Of a DNA stretch of 64,000 bases, positions 1 to 8,610 are shown one piece after another (position 1 is the stretch's first letter; every line of letters starts with the position of its first letter). Under the pieces are notes generated by a model that had not been told where the DNA came from, made no database searches, and was given only the letters and a program-made list of their open reading frames with translations. The translations under genes and the position numbers were made by a program. This DNA comes from Bradyrhizobiaceae bacterium Ga0074131 (GTDB lineage: Bacteria > Pseudomonadota > Alphaproteobacteria > Rhizobiales > Xanthobacteraceae). The DNA lies in NCBI GenBank assembly GCA_001464035.1, contig LNEC01000017.1, positions 186,001-250,000 of the forward strand. The letters are read 5' to 3'.

Positions 1-213
1 AACCTGACGGCTTCGCAAGCCACCGTCGCCGCGGACTACGCCAAGGGCCTCGCGCACTGGCGCGCCGGGCAATTTGGTCTCGCCGCAGCATGCTTCGAGC
101 GATCCGCCGAAACCGACCGGCCATCCCGGATGTTTCTCGAGCGGGCCACGACCTATGCGAAGCAGGCGCCTGCCGGCGAATGGGACCCGATCCGAACTTT
201 GCAGGAAAAGTAG
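1..213 (+). CDS. C-terminal end of a class III adenylate/guanylate cyclase-type protein (partial)
   Basis: The first frame is open from the window edge to a TAG at 211-213 and encodes 70 residues. The tail has an alternating helical pattern (Y-KGL-HW-AG-F-AA-CFE) followed by D-PS-MFLERA and WDPI near the end. I recognise this as the usual C-terminal signature of rhizobial class III cyclases that carry a cytoplasmic catalytic domain. No catalytic residues lie inside the window, so the assignment depends on the tail alone. The overlapping open frames that start at 74 and 90 have no support. Confidence 0.55.
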   Translation, partial: NLTASQATVAADYAKGLAHWRAGQFGLAAACFERSAETDRPSRMFLERATTYAKQAPAGEWDPIRTLQEK

Positions 214-376
214 CGGGGATAGAGCGGGACGGGTCCGAAGGACACGGCGCCCCGATCAATCCGACGCTGCATTTGCGACGCCTCCGCGGCTCCGTGCCTC
301 GACAAGTCCGGTCAAGGTCGTATAGACGACCTTGCGCGCACCGCTCCCGCCGGCGCCGAGATGAGCCCGTAGTCCC

Positions 377-1156
377 ATGACCAGCCCCAAGCGATATGAC
401 CGGATCGCCTTTGTCGCGAGCCCTGGCGCGGAGGCGCAGGCGGCGCTGGCGCAGCTGACCGCGCTCTACGGCAATCACGATCCCGACGACGCCGACGTCG
501 TGGTGGCGCTTGGCGGCGACGGGTTGATGCTGCAGACGCTGCATCGGCACATGCGCTCGGGCAAGCCGATCTACGGCATGCATCGCGGCACCGTCGGGTT
601 TCTGATGAACGAGTTCAGTACCGTCGACCTGCATGCCCGCCTCGCCGCTGCACGCGAGACCGTGATCCACCCGCTGCTGATGCGCGCCACCGACGTGCAC
701 GGCGTGGTGCACCTGCATCACGCCATCAACGAGGTGTCGCTGTTTCGCCAGTCTCATCAGGCGGCGCGCCTGAGAATCCTGATCGACGAGCATCAGCGCA
801 TGGCCGAACTGATCGCCGACGGCATCATGGTGGCGACGCCGGCCGGATCCACCGCCTACAATCTTTCGGCGCAGGGCCCGATCCTGCCGATCAACGCAGC
901 GCTGCTGGCGCTGACCCCGATCAGCGCGTTCCGGCCGCGGCGCTGGCGCGGCGCGCTGCTGCCCAATACCGCCTATGTCGTGATCGAGGTGCTCGAGGGC
1001 GACAAGCGCCCGGTCGCGGCGGTCGCCGACCACGACGAGGCGCGCGACGTGCGCCGGGTCGAGGTGCTTTCCGACAAGACCATCTCGATGCGGATGCTGT
1101 TCGACCCCGGCCACAGCCTGGAAGAACGCATCCTGAGCGAGCAGTTCAATTATTGA
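377..1156 (+). CDS. nadK: NAD kinase
   Basis: Phosphorylates NAD to NADP with ATP in the cytoplasm, the only route to NADP. The 259-residue product has the family's GGDG nucleotide loop at residues 46-49, the NE pair at 118-119 and the GSTAYN motif at about 157-162, and its length is normal for alphaproteobacterial NadK. The ATG at 377 sits inside a poor Shine-Dalgarno context but is the only start that keeps the N-terminal beta strand. It stands alone, 110 bp ahead of a response regulator gene on the same strand. Confidence 0.93.
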   Translation: MTSPKRYDRIAFVASPGAEAQAALAQLTALYGNHDPDDADVVVALGGDGLMLQTLHRHMRSGKPIYGMHRGTVGFLMNEFSTVDLHARLAAARETVIHPLLMRATDVHGVVHLHHAINEVSLFRQSHQAARLRILIDEHQRMAELIADGIMVATPAGSTAYNLSAQGPILPINAALLALTPISAFRPRRWRGALLPNTAYVVIEVLEGDKRPVAAVADHDEARDVRRVEVLSDKTISMRMLFDPGHSLEERILSEQFNY

Positions 1157-1266
1157 AGCCGGCCCCGCGGACCGACAAGGCGGAGATCGCAACCATTCAT
1201 TAACCGCCGCCGCGATATGGTTAACGCCGGGTATACCGTCGACAGGTAGCCCGCCAGGGCCCGGCC

Positions 1267-1812
1267 ATGTTTCGCATCGATTTCAACAAGCTGCGATTTC
1301 TCGTTTGCGACGACAATCCGCATATGCGCCGCATCCTGCGAACGCTGCTGCATTCGTTCGGCGCGCGCGAGGTTTATGAGTCCGAGGACGGCGCGACCGC
1401 GCTGGAGATGTATACCCACTATGTCCCGGACATCGTCATCACCGACTGGTCGATGCCGATTTTCGACGGCATCGAACTCGCGCAGATGATCCGGCAGCCG
1501 GATTCGAAGGGCAATCCGTTCGCGCCCATCATCATGCTGACCGGCCATTCCGAGAAACGCCGCGTCACGGTGGCGCGCGACGCCGGCGTGACCGAGTTTC
1601 TGGCCAAACCGATCTCGGCCAAGGGACTTTACCAGCGCATCCTCAACGTCGTCGCCAATCCGCGCCCTTTCATCAAGACCAAAACCTATTTCGGCCCGGA
1701 CCGCCGGCGCAATACCAGCAACGCCTATATCGGCCCCGAGCGCCGGGTTGGCGGCGAGGTGGAGGTGCTTCAGCAACCCTCGCTGCTCGACAAGGCGCGG
1801 ACCTCTGTTTAG
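1267..1812 (+). CDS. single-domain CheY-like response regulator with C-terminal tail
   Basis: A receiver domain fills residues 8-130: acidic pair Asp15-Asp16, phospho-acceptor Asp60 in IVITDW, and the conserved Lys in FLAKPIS near 114. No output domain follows. The last 50 residues carry two copies of a G-P-(D/E)-R-R motif (FGPDRRR, IGPERR), an extension I know from rhizobial CheY-like proteins but whose role is unknown. The gene after it encodes an HPt-like protein 23 bp downstream, so the two may be partners in a phosphorelay (inference). An inverted TTAACC/GGTTAA pair lies upstream at 1200-1224. Confidence 0.85.
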   Translation: MFRIDFNKLRFLVCDDNPHMRRILRTLLHSFGAREVYESEDGATALEMYTHYVPDIVITDWSMPIFDGIELAQMIRQPDSKGNPFAPIIMLTGHSEKRRVTVARDAGVTEFLAKPISAKGLYQRILNVVANPRPFIKTKTYFGPDRRRNTSNAYIGPERRVGGEVEVLQQPSLLDKARTSV

Positions 1813-1835
1813 CGCGAAGGCGCAGGGAAACCATC

Positions 1836-2414
1836 ATGGCCCAGGAAAAACCCGCGGCGGTGACGATCGCAAGCTTCGCCGACCATCACGTCATCACCCA
1901 GCCCAACCCCCTGCGAAACGTGCTGCGGCGCGTCGCCGAGCGGGATCTCGACGATCCGGTCGCACGCGCCGAAAAGGCGCTCGCCGGCCTGTCCGGCGAA
2001 TTCAAGAACTGGATGGCGATCGAGGCCGACCGCCTCTCGGATGCTCACGCCTCCATTCTCAGGGACGGCTTTACCAGCGTCACGCGCGCGGAGCTGTTTC
2101 GCGCCGCCCACGACATCAAGGGTGATGCGGCCACGTTCGGATTTCCTTCCGCCGGCGCCGCCGCCGAAAGCCTGTGCCGTATCATCGAGCACGCGCCCGA
2201 TCTCGACGAGGTGCCGTCCGACCTGATCGCGCATCACATCAACGCCGTCCAGGCCATCGTGCGCGAGCGCACCAGGCTCGACACCGCCGCCACGGCCGGC
2301 GAATTGAGCAAGCAGCTCCGCGGCATCGCGGACGCATTTCTCGCCCTCGCCAATCGCGACCGTCCCGAGCATCTCGAAGCGGTCCTGGCCCCGAGCCTGG
2401 CGCCGACGGAGTGA
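1836..2414 (+). CDS. HPt (histidine phosphotransfer) domain protein
   Basis: 192 residues. The centre holds the HPt signature AHDIKGDAATFGFP, placing the phosphorylatable His at residue 92 with the typical H-x-x-K-G spacing, then a small-residue-rich helix. HPt proteins pass phosphate between receiver domains. The ATG follows AGGGAAAC, a fair ribosome-binding site. It lies immediately downstream of a stand-alone receiver protein on the same strand, which suggests they interact. The cognate kinase is not in the window. Confidence 0.75.
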   Translation: MAQEKPAAVTIASFADHHVITQPNPLRNVLRRVAERDLDDPVARAEKALAGLSGEFKNWMAIEADRLSDAHASILRDGFTSVTRAELFRAAHDIKGDAATFGFPSAGAAAESLCRIIEHAPDLDEVPSDLIAHHINAVQAIVRERTRLDTAATAGELSKQLRGIADAFLALANRDRPEHLEAVLAPSLAPTE

Positions 2415-2463
2415 ACTGAGAAATCCTCAACGGCCGACGCTGATGGTGATGGGCTGAGCTGGG

Positions 2464-3639
2464 CTACGCCGCGATCGGCTCGTGCCGGACCGGCGCGATC
2501 GCTTCTTCGGCGATCAGTTCGTCGCAGAACAAGCGGGCTTCTTCCCGCGCCGACTCGGTCGCGAAGCGCCGCAGCAGGATCAGCAGCGGCTCGGCCGCCT
2601 CCGGATCGGTTTCGCAGTGCGTCAGCACCCGTTCGACCATGCGGCGCCGCAATCGGGCGGCACCGCCGATGGTATCGACGAATCCGGTCTGCCGGCACAC
2701 CTCGAGCGCCATTCGGAACGCCGCGAAGGTCGATGGCGGCAAGCCGGCGCTGCGCAGGAGGGCATGCAGGCTGGCGCCGCCACGGTCGTGCAGCAGCGCG
2801 GAAACGCGCGCCCGCGGCAGTCCGGACAGTTCCGCCAGCGCCGCATCGAACAGTTCGGTATTTCCCGAAAGCAGCGCGCGCAGGATCAGGCCGGCGGTCA
2901 ACTGGCCGGTGGCGCGCAGATGCCGCACCAGGCCGCAGACGTCATCGCCGCGTGAACGCGCCGCGATATCGACGGTGGAACGATCACGCGCCTCGCCCGC
3001 GATCCGCCCTGCGCGGTCGGCGCTCAGCCAGTTGCGGGCGACCACAAACCGCGCCAGCGTGTCCGACAGTTTGGCGACCAGCGCCACCCGCGTCGCGGCC
3101 GGCAGATCTTCCAGCACCAGCATCGATTCCCGGATTGCGGCGAGATGGCCGTGGCGTTCGACGATGCGGTCCCATGAGAACGGCGCAAGCTCGGCATAGG
3201 CATTCTCGATAAGCTCCAGCGCTGCCGCAGCGGTGCCGACTTCGGCGATCGCGGCGCAGACCGAGGACGGCAGATTGATGCGGCGAGCAATGGCGCATTG
3301 CATGGCGCAATTGCCGGTGGCGACGATGTCGACGAGATCGGCATCAATCAGGAGCGGTGAATGTTCCAGCACCGGAAGGGCGACCGATGTCTGGTCGAGC
3401 GACAGCGCCTGCACGATCGCAGCGGGCGCTTCGCTGCTGCGCGCAAAAACTTCGGCCATGGCCTGGCGCACCAGCGGCGATGCATCGTCGAGCAGCATCA
3501 GCAGCGCGCCTTCGGCGGCGGCGCGATCCGCCTCGGACAAATCCGAAATCAGCCAGGCCCGCGCCAGCGACCGCGTTGCCTCTGCCCGCTCGCCTGCCGG
3601 AGCGGTACGTATCCAACTAATGAACTGCCGAACGATCAT
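2464..3639 (-). CDS. DUF2336 domain protein
   Basis: 391 residues, all helical, with HEAT-like repeats: short helices around residues 25-120 carry the DEASPLVR-type pattern (here DDASPLVRQAMAEVFA), followed by a long second half. This fits the alphaproteobacterial DUF2336 family, whose function is unknown and which I recall near cell-cycle or flagellar genes. It is transcribed towards the receiver/HPt pair and converges with it. A near-consensus CtrA box lies about 110 bp upstream. Confidence 0.75.
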   Translation of the reverse strand: MIVRQFISWIRTAPAGERAEATRSLARAWLISDLSEADRAAAEGALLMLLDDASPLVRQAMAEVFARSSEAPAAIVQALSLDQTSVALPVLEHSPLLIDADLVDIVATGNCAMQCAIARRINLPSSVCAAIAEVGTAAAALELIENAYAELAPFSWDRIVERHGHLAAIRESMLVLEDLPAATRVALVAKLSDTLARFVVARNWLSADRAGRIAGEARDRSTVDIAARSRGDDVCGLVRHLRATGQLTAGLILRALLSGNTELFDAALAELSGLPRARVSALLHDRGGASLHALLRSAGLPPSTFAAFRMALEVCRQTGFVDTIGGAARLRRRMVERVLTHCETDPEAAEPLLILLRRFATESAREEARLFCDELIAEEAIAPVRHEPIAA

Positions 3640-3747
3640 GACCCAGCCGGACTACGCAACCTTTGACGACACCGTGACGCGATGCCACTGCAAGGAAAAA
3701 TAAACCACGACGCTTAATAAAGGGTTCACCATAAACGGCTGGTTTTA

Positions 3748-3762
3748 TTGACGTTTTGTTAA
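3748..3762. promoter_or_regulatory. possible CtrA box, one mismatch
   Basis: TTGA-N7-TTAA, one base off the TTAA-N7-TTAA consensus, lies in the 286-bp gene-free stretch between the DUF2336 gene and the transglycosylase gene. Its distance to the DUF2336 start is about 110 bp. The rest of this gap shows only AT-rich promoter-like sequence (TAATAAAGGG, TTTTATTG) and no credible gene. Confidence 0.25.
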
Positions 3763-3925
3763 GGTTGGACGGATGGGGCAAGGCCACTTTGGCCTCAACA
3801 AGCGTAACGGCTTCGCCGTTATCGCCGAGCAGCCGCGCATCGCGCGCGGCGTCTCGAAGGCTGGAGGCCTGCTGCTGGTTCGCGATAGCGCACCAGCCCG
3901 CGCAGGTGCGTTCACCATGAACCAT

Positions 3926-5020
3926 CTAGCTGCTGAAAATACCAAAGCGGTCGCTGAAGAGATCCAGCGGTCGCGGCGCGCGGACTTCAGGCTTGCGTCC
4001 CGACAGCGACGGCTCCGCGCTTGCCGCCGAGGCTGGCGGCACGGTGGCAACCGGAGCCGCGGACGCGACCGAGCTCGCCGACACGACCGAGGTCAGCGAG
4101 GAAGAGTTGCCCCACAATTCCTGAACCGCCGGCGAGAGCGGTTGCGAGCGCTCGCCGCCCTGGAACAGCGAGCGAAAGATCGGATCGGTCGGCTGCGAAT
4201 GCGTCCGCGCCGATGCGAACGACATCGCAGCCGGCGTCACGGCGCGGGAATCCGGAAAACTCGAGAGATAGGCGGCGTTATCCACTGGCACGGCGGCCGG
4301 CGTGGCGCCGGCCAGCGCCACGCGCCGCGGCGCCTCGCCACCGGCCGTGGCCATCGCGGTGCGCGTCGCCTGCGAACTGGCGGCGCTGGCATAGCGCGAG
4401 TTCAGCACCGAATAGACTTCGGATACACTGCGCGCGCGGCCTGCCCTGTCGTAGAAGATCGGGCGGTTGGCGGCGGCAGCGTTGGGAAACAACCCCGCGC
4501 CGGAGGCGTTCGGATTGTTTTCGGCGTTCGAGATCAGCTTGCCGGCGCCGTGGGCGCCCATGAAGTGCGCCATATAGAGTTCGCCGTCGGTCGGGCGGCG
4601 CCCGATCTTGCCGGTAAGCTTGAAGCTGTTGGATTGGGCAAACACGGCCGCCATCGCCGAGGCGGCCTCGGGATCATTGCGCAATTTCATGATCGCATCG
4701 CGGGCGGCGGGATCGCTGACGGAATAGCCGCCGGACGGTGCGCGGGCGATGGCGTCGGCATATTTGCCATAGCCGAGCTGGCTGCCGGCTTCCTTCACGG
4801 TGCCGAGCCAGGTCTGGTCGATGAATTGATAAAGACCGCGCGCCGACGACGTGGTGGCGGCAGCCTTCGGATTGAAGTTGGATTCCATCTTGGCGGTGGC
4901 CAGCATGTATTCGAAGCTGGTGCCGGTGGTGTCGGCGGCCTGCTTGATCGCGCCGGCAATCCGCGCGCGCGACGCATCGACACCTGCCGTTGCCGTGGCG
5001 TTTGAAGTGTCGACCGCCAT
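3926..5020 (-). CDS. lytic transglycosylase (SLT domain) protein
   Basis: Peptidoglycan lytic transglycosylase-like. The SLT fold occupies about residues 25-180: catalytic Glu in AKMESNFNP, the ARGLYQFI segment, and a later GELYMAHFMG motif that stands where Slt enzymes have an (A/G)YN-type loop. The rest is a Pro/Ala/Ser-rich low-complexity tail. I chose the ATG at 5020 (MAVDTSNATA) because GAGGAG lies upstream and homology begins shortly after it; an upstream ATG at 5155 would add 45 low-complexity residues. There is no obvious signal peptide. A perfect CtrA-type box lies 93 bp upstream, suggesting cell-cycle control. Confidence 0.8.
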   Translation of the reverse strand: MAVDTSNATATAGVDASRARIAGAIKQAADTTGTSFEYMLATAKMESNFNPKAAATTSSARGLYQFIDQTWLGTVKEAGSQLGYGKYADAIARAPSGGYSVSDPAARDAIMKLRNDPEAASAMAAVFAQSNSFKLTGKIGRRPTDGELYMAHFMGAHGAGKLISNAENNPNASGAGLFPNAAAANRPIFYDRAGRARSVSEVYSVLNSRYASAASSQATRTAMATAGGEAPRRVALAGATPAAVPVDNAAYLSSFPDSRAVTPAAMSFASARTHSQPTDPIFRSLFQGGERSQPLSPAVQELWGNSSSLTSVVSASSVASAAPVATVPPASAASAEPSLSGRKPEVRAPRPLDLFSDRFGIFSS

Positions 5021-5112
5021 CTGTTGGTGCCCCGCTCCTCGCGAAACGACCGCCCGGCCATATCGGCTCGGCAGGCGGCGCTCAGGCCGTCCATAGGGTG
5101 CGTCGGTTGTGG

Positions 5113-5127
5113 TTAATGCCGGGTTAA
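5113..5127 (-). promoter_or_regulatory. CtrA-type box (TTAA-N7-TTAA)
   Basis: Exact TTAA-N7-TTAA, reading TTAACCCGGCATTAACC on the minus strand, including the extra CC of the full CtrA consensus. It lies 93 bp upstream of the transglycosylase start and just upstream of hisI's stop, and no other gene is positioned to use it. Confidence 0.5.
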
Positions 5128-5161
5128 AGGCACCGGCTGCGCCGCGTCCGGACATGCGGGG

Positions 5162-5590
5162 TCATTTCCGGTAGACCGCTTTCGGATCGAACAGCCGGTC
5201 CGCATCCGCGAATGACAATCCCGCCCCGCCGCCGGTCGCATCGACCTTGCGGTAGAAGCACGACCGGCGACCGGTGTGACAGGCCGCGCCCGATTGCTCG
5301 ACCCGGATCCAGATCGCGTCCTGATCGCAATCCAGCCGCATCTCGACCACGCGCTGGGTGTGACCGGAGCTCTCGCCCTTGCGCCATAGCGAGTTGCGGG
5401 AGCGGCTGAAGTACCAGGCTTCGCCGCTGGCGATGGTCTTGCGCAGGGCTTCATCGTTCATGTGCGCGACCATCAGCACCTCGCCGCTGCCGGCGTCGGT
5501 CGCCACGCAGGTGACGAGGCCTGCGGCGTCGAATTTGGGCTGAAACGTCAGCCCTTCCTCGATGTCATTGCTGTCAGCGGATGTGGACAC
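5162..5590 (-). CDS. hisI: phosphoribosyl-AMP cyclohydrolase
   Basis: Third step of histidine biosynthesis: opens the adenine ring of phosphoribosyl-AMP in the cytoplasm. 142 residues, a stand-alone HisI without a HisE fusion, as usual in alphaproteobacteria. The metal motif is intact: LDCDQD at 87-92 (Mg2+ Asp and Zn2+ Cys88), Cys104 in ACHTGRRSC and Cys111. It follows folE on the same strand with a 29-bp gap, a neighbour pair I know from related genomes. Confidence 0.95.
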   Translation of the reverse strand: MSTSADSNDIEEGLTFQPKFDAAGLVTCVATDAGSGEVLMVAHMNDEALRKTIASGEAWYFSRSRNSLWRKGESSGHTQRVVEMRLDCDQDAIWIRVEQSGAACHTGRRSCFYRKVDATGGGAGLSFADADRLFDPKAVYRK

Positions 5591-5619
5591 GGGGCGCCCT
5601 CGCGAATTCCGGCGAGGGG

Positions 5620-6315
5620 TCAGCGCTGCGGCCCCCGCACCATGGACATGAACCGGGCCTGCTCCGCCGGATTGTCGCGGAACATGCCGGTGAAGCGGCT
5701 GGTGAACGTCATCGCGCCATGCTTGGCGACGCCGCGCACCGACATGCAGGTATGCTCCGCCTCGAGCATCACCGCAACGCCGCGGGGCTTTAGAACTTCA
5801 TCGATCGCGGCGGCGATCTGGGCGGTCAGGTGCTCCTGAGTCTGCAGGCGGCGGGCGAAGATGTCGGTCAGACGCGCCAGCTTCGACAAGCCCACCACCC
5901 GCTCCACCGGCGTATAGGCGATATGCGCCCTTCCGTAGAACGGCATCATGTGATGCTCGCATTGCGAGGTGAATTCGATGTCGCGGATCAGCACGAAATC
6001 GTCATAGCCCGCAGTCTCGCCGAAGGTGCGGTTGAGCACCTCGGCCGGGCACTGGTGATAGCCCTGATAGAGTTCGTCATAGGCTTCGACGACCCGGCGC
6101 GGGGTATCGATCAGGCCTTCGCGGCCGGGGTTTTCACCGATGTAGCCAAGCAGGGTCTGCACCGCCTGCTCGGCCTCGGCGCGCGACGGACGCGGCTGGT
6201 CCGCGCGTACAGCCGCGGCCAGGAATTCGGAAGGATCGAGTTCGGCGGGGCGTACTTCCGGGCTCTTGACGTCGGAGGGCTTGCCTGGGCGGAGGGATTT
6301 GATCAATGCGTCCAT
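5620..6315 (-). CDS. folE: GTP cyclohydrolase I
   Basis: Converts GTP to dihydroneopterin triphosphate, the first step to tetrahydrofolate. 231 residues with the type IA zinc site: Cys119 and His122 within [10 protein letters not shown], and Cys190 in [11 protein letters not shown]. The N-terminal 45 residues are the variable extension. Transcribed with hisI downstream and divergent from the iscU-like gene across 239 bp. Confidence 0.95.
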   Translation of the reverse strand: MDALIKSLRPGKPSDVKSPEVRPAELDPSEFLAAAVRADQPRPSRAEAEQAVQTLLGYIGENPGREGLIDTPRRVVEAYDELYQGYHQCPAEVLNRTFGETAGYDDFVLIRDIEFTSQCEHHMMPFYGRAHIAYTPVERVVGLSKLARLTDIFARRLQTQEHLTAQIAAAIDEVLKPRGVAVMLEAEHTCMSVRGVAKHGAMTFTSRFTGMFRDNPAEQARFMSMVRGPQR

Positions 6316-6554
6316 GTCGACTCCGTTCGACCGGTCATCAAGACCGGAGTGTCACCGGGCAGACGGGGCGGATGGCCGCCGGGCGCCTCAGTCCCTCGAT
6401 ATCAATATTAACACCGCCGCCGCCGAATTGGCTTCCAATTCGAGCGCCGGGGATAAAACGACCGGCCTGTATTTCCTCCGGTTCCGCCCATATATAGGGC
6501 TGGAGCGTGCCGCCGCCAAGGGCGGTCGCCGCTGGCAAGCCGGGGCCTCGATCC

Positions 6555-7010
6555 ATGCTGAACGACATCTACAACAAGCGCATCATCGAGCTCGCCGGCA
6601 ATATCCCCCGGATCGGACGCCTTTCCGACCCCGACGCCAGCGCCACGGCGCATTCCAAGCTGTGCGGCTCCACCGTCAAGATCGACCTCAAGATGGACGG
6701 ACCTGTCGTCACCGACTTTGCCCATGACGTGAAGGCCTGCGCGCTCGGCCAGGCCTCGTCCGCGATCATGGCGCGCCACGTGGTCGGCTCGACCGCGGTC
6801 GAACTGCGCGAGCTGCGTGAAACCGTGCGCAGGATGTTGAAGGAAAACGGCCGCCCGCCGCAAGGCAAGTGGGCCGATATCGCCCTGCTCGAACCGGTGC
6901 GCGACTACAAGGCCCGCCACGCCTCGACCATGCTGGCCTTTGACGCCGTGGTCGACGCCATCGGCCAGATCGAGGCCAAGGCAAAGCAGCCGGCATCGGC
7001 GCAGGGCTGA
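6555..7010 (+). CDS. IscU/NifU-N-like iron-sulfur cluster scaffold, degenerate cluster site
   Basis: 151 residues from the ATG at 6555, where the family's MLNDIYN start appears. A longer frame begins at 6507 without support. The IscU fold is clear (KLCGSTVK at 36-42, VKACALGQASS at 59-69). Cys37 and Cys62 align with the first two cluster ligands. The third position, HC in IscU, reads RHAS here, so His122 is kept but the Cys is Ala123; the Asp two residues after the first Cys is Ser39. I recall this RHAS form in alphaproteobacterial proteins annotated as scaffold proteins. Whether it assembles a cluster is open. Confidence 0.8.
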   Translation: MLNDIYNKRIIELAGNIPRIGRLSDPDASATAHSKLCGSTVKIDLKMDGPVVTDFAHDVKACALGQASSAIMARHVVGSTAVELRELRETVRRMLKENGRPPQGKWADIALLEPVRDYKARHASTMLAFDAVVDAIGQIEAKAKQPASAQG

Positions 7011-7088
7011 ACGTCACCCGTCATCCGGGGCGCGTGAAGCGCGGGCCGCAATCACGCTTCGCGGAATAACGATCTTGAGCGATCAACG

Positions 7089-8006
7089 CTACTGTACCGG
7101 AGCCGGCACGATGACACCGCTTGGCACGGTCGCTTCCGCCGTCTTGGTCGACCTGGACGGCGCGGCCTGTGCCTGCGGCTTCTCGGCGCTGACCGTTTCG
7201 CTCACAAAGCGATCCTGCACCGGCTTGCGCGTCACGTCGGCCATCGGCGTTTCGCGGGTGTCCGGCAGCAGCACGTCGGCCACCGCGTCGGTCGTGACGA
7301 GATTAGTCAGTCGCAATTCGTCCCGGGACAATTCATGCAGCTCTTCCCACGGCGGCACGCTCAGCGACAGCGACAGCAGATCGCCGGTACCACCCATATC
7401 GAAAGTGTACTTGGCGAGGCGGCCGATATCACGTTCGACGATCATCAGGTCGTGTGCGGTGTAACTCGCGGCCCTCGCGTCGTCGGCGCGGTCGCCCATC
7501 CAGATCTGATGCACCCTGACATGCGCGCCGTCTGGCACATAACGTGTCTTGCCGGACAGCAGCAGAAATGCGCACATCGACTCGCAATAGGCTCCGGGCT
7601 CGACCCTGCCGCGCTCGCCCTGCGCGCTGCGGGTCCGGATGCTGGTGCCGACGGTCGTCAGCGCACCGAGACTGCGCCAGCGCCGTCCCAGCGCGATGGA
7701 GTCGTTGACCGAGCCGCCGCTGGAATCCAGCACGATGGTGACGCCGGCGAGTTGCCGGCCGCGCGCGAATTCGTCGAAAGCCCTGGGGCTGTCGGCAGTG
7801 ACGATGCCGACGGCGCTGACCCAGCCGCGGCAATTCGGCTCGCAGGCGACCCAGCTGAACTTCATCGGCAGTTTGCGTTCTTCGAGGCTGACGCCGGCGT
7901 ATGCCCGGCCGGTATCCCCGGCCGGCATGGCGGGCCATGCGATGCACAGGGCGGCGGCGCCGACAAGCGCCCAGCCGCCTGATCGGAGCGACGTCGCGAG
8001 CGTCAA
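7089..8006 (-). CDS. exported ClpP/crotonase-fold serine protease-like protein (COG3904 type)
   Basis: 305 residues from a TTG at 8006. That start follows GGAAGGAACC by a normal distance and gives a signal peptide (LATSLRSGGWALVGAAALCIAWPAMPA would be its core region, residues 2-28). The ATG at 8108 lacks such a site and adds charged residues. The body has LDSSGGSVNDS (oxyanion GG), YCESMCAFLLLSG with a Ser where ClpP-fold proteases have the nucleophile, and HVRVHQIW with a His 20-30 residues later. The C-terminus is Pro/Ala-rich. Probably periplasmic; substrate unknown. Confidence 0.7.
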   Translation of the reverse strand: MTLATSLRSGGWALVGAAALCIAWPAMPAGDTGRAYAGVSLEERKLPMKFSWVACEPNCRGWVSAVGIVTADSPRAFDEFARGRQLAGVTIVLDSSGGSVNDSIALGRRWRSLGALTTVGTSIRTRSAQGERGRVEPGAYCESMCAFLLLSGKTRYVPDGAHVRVHQIWMGDRADDARAASYTAHDLMIVERDIGRLAKYTFDMGGTGDLLSLSLSVPPWEELHELSRDELRLTNLVTTDAVADVLLPDTRETPMADVTRKPVQDRFVSETVSAEKPQAQAAPSRSTKTAEATVPSGVIVPAPVQ

Positions 8007-8262
8007 TTCTTGGTTCCTTCCCCCAAAGCCCTTGTCGGACGGTGGTAACGGCCCCAGTTCAACGCCAATGATTCCGTCACATCGACGTTGTGAAAAAGTT
8101 AACCTCACGTCACATAATCGTCCATTAACATTTGCTGCACCGCCACGGATTGGGTGCGGTATTTTGCCCAGTGTGACTCAATTGCATATGTATACCCGGT
8201 CCTATCCGGGCTCCCTGCAAAGGAACCGGGCAAACCATCGCTCACCGATAAGCCAATCGCCC

Positions 8263-8595
8263 ATGAAGCATTCAGCGGATCGTTCGACCTGTGCAGCAGC
8301 GTTTCTGCGCCTGCCGCGCAATTTCGGCCGGGCGCTGATCTGGATCTACCGGCACACGCTGTCGCTGCTGGTCGGCTACAACTGCCGCCATCTGCCGACC
8401 TGTTCGGTCTATGGCGACGAGGCGATCGAGCGCTTCGGGCTATGGGCCGGCGGCTGGATGACGCTGGCGCGGATGCTGCGCTGCCACCCATGGGGAACGT
8501 CCGGAATCGACAACGTACCCGGGACGGCGCCGCCGGGCGCGCGATGGTACCTGCCGTGGCGATACGGCCGCTGGCGCGGTGTCAACGCGCCGTAA
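8263..8595 (+). CDS. yidD: membrane protein insertion efficiency factor YidD
   Basis: A small membrane-associated protein that helps YidC-dependent insertion. The product has the family core: a hydrophobic amphipathic N-terminus (IWIYRHTLSLLVG), then NCRHLPTCSVYGDEAIERFG and LRCHPWG with the three invariant Cys. I took the ATG at 8263 (110 aa) since homology begins about 20 residues in; the frame is open far upstream but lacks a better start. Unlike many bacteria, it is not next to rpmH, rnpA or yidC here. Confidence 0.88.
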   Translation: MKHSADRSTCAAAFLRLPRNFGRALIWIYRHTLSLLVGYNCRHLPTCSVYGDEAIERFGLWAGGWMTLARMLRCHPWGTSGIDNVPGTAPPGARWYLPWRYGRWRGVNAP

Positions 8596-8610
8596 GGACG
8601 AGGCGGTCAG

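Noticed and set aside
1200..1224. TTAACC/GGTTAA pair upstream of the receiver gene as a CtrA box
   Set aside because: The two TTAA elements are 17 bp apart instead of 7, so it does not fit the consensus.
3773..5005. 410-codon plus-strand frame
   Set aside because: Antisense shadow of the lytic transglycosylase gene, Arg/Gly-rich, without any motif.
6338..6568. 76-aa minus-strand frame between folE and the iscU-like gene
   Set aside because: Low complexity, no ribosome-binding site, and it sits in a divergent promoter region.
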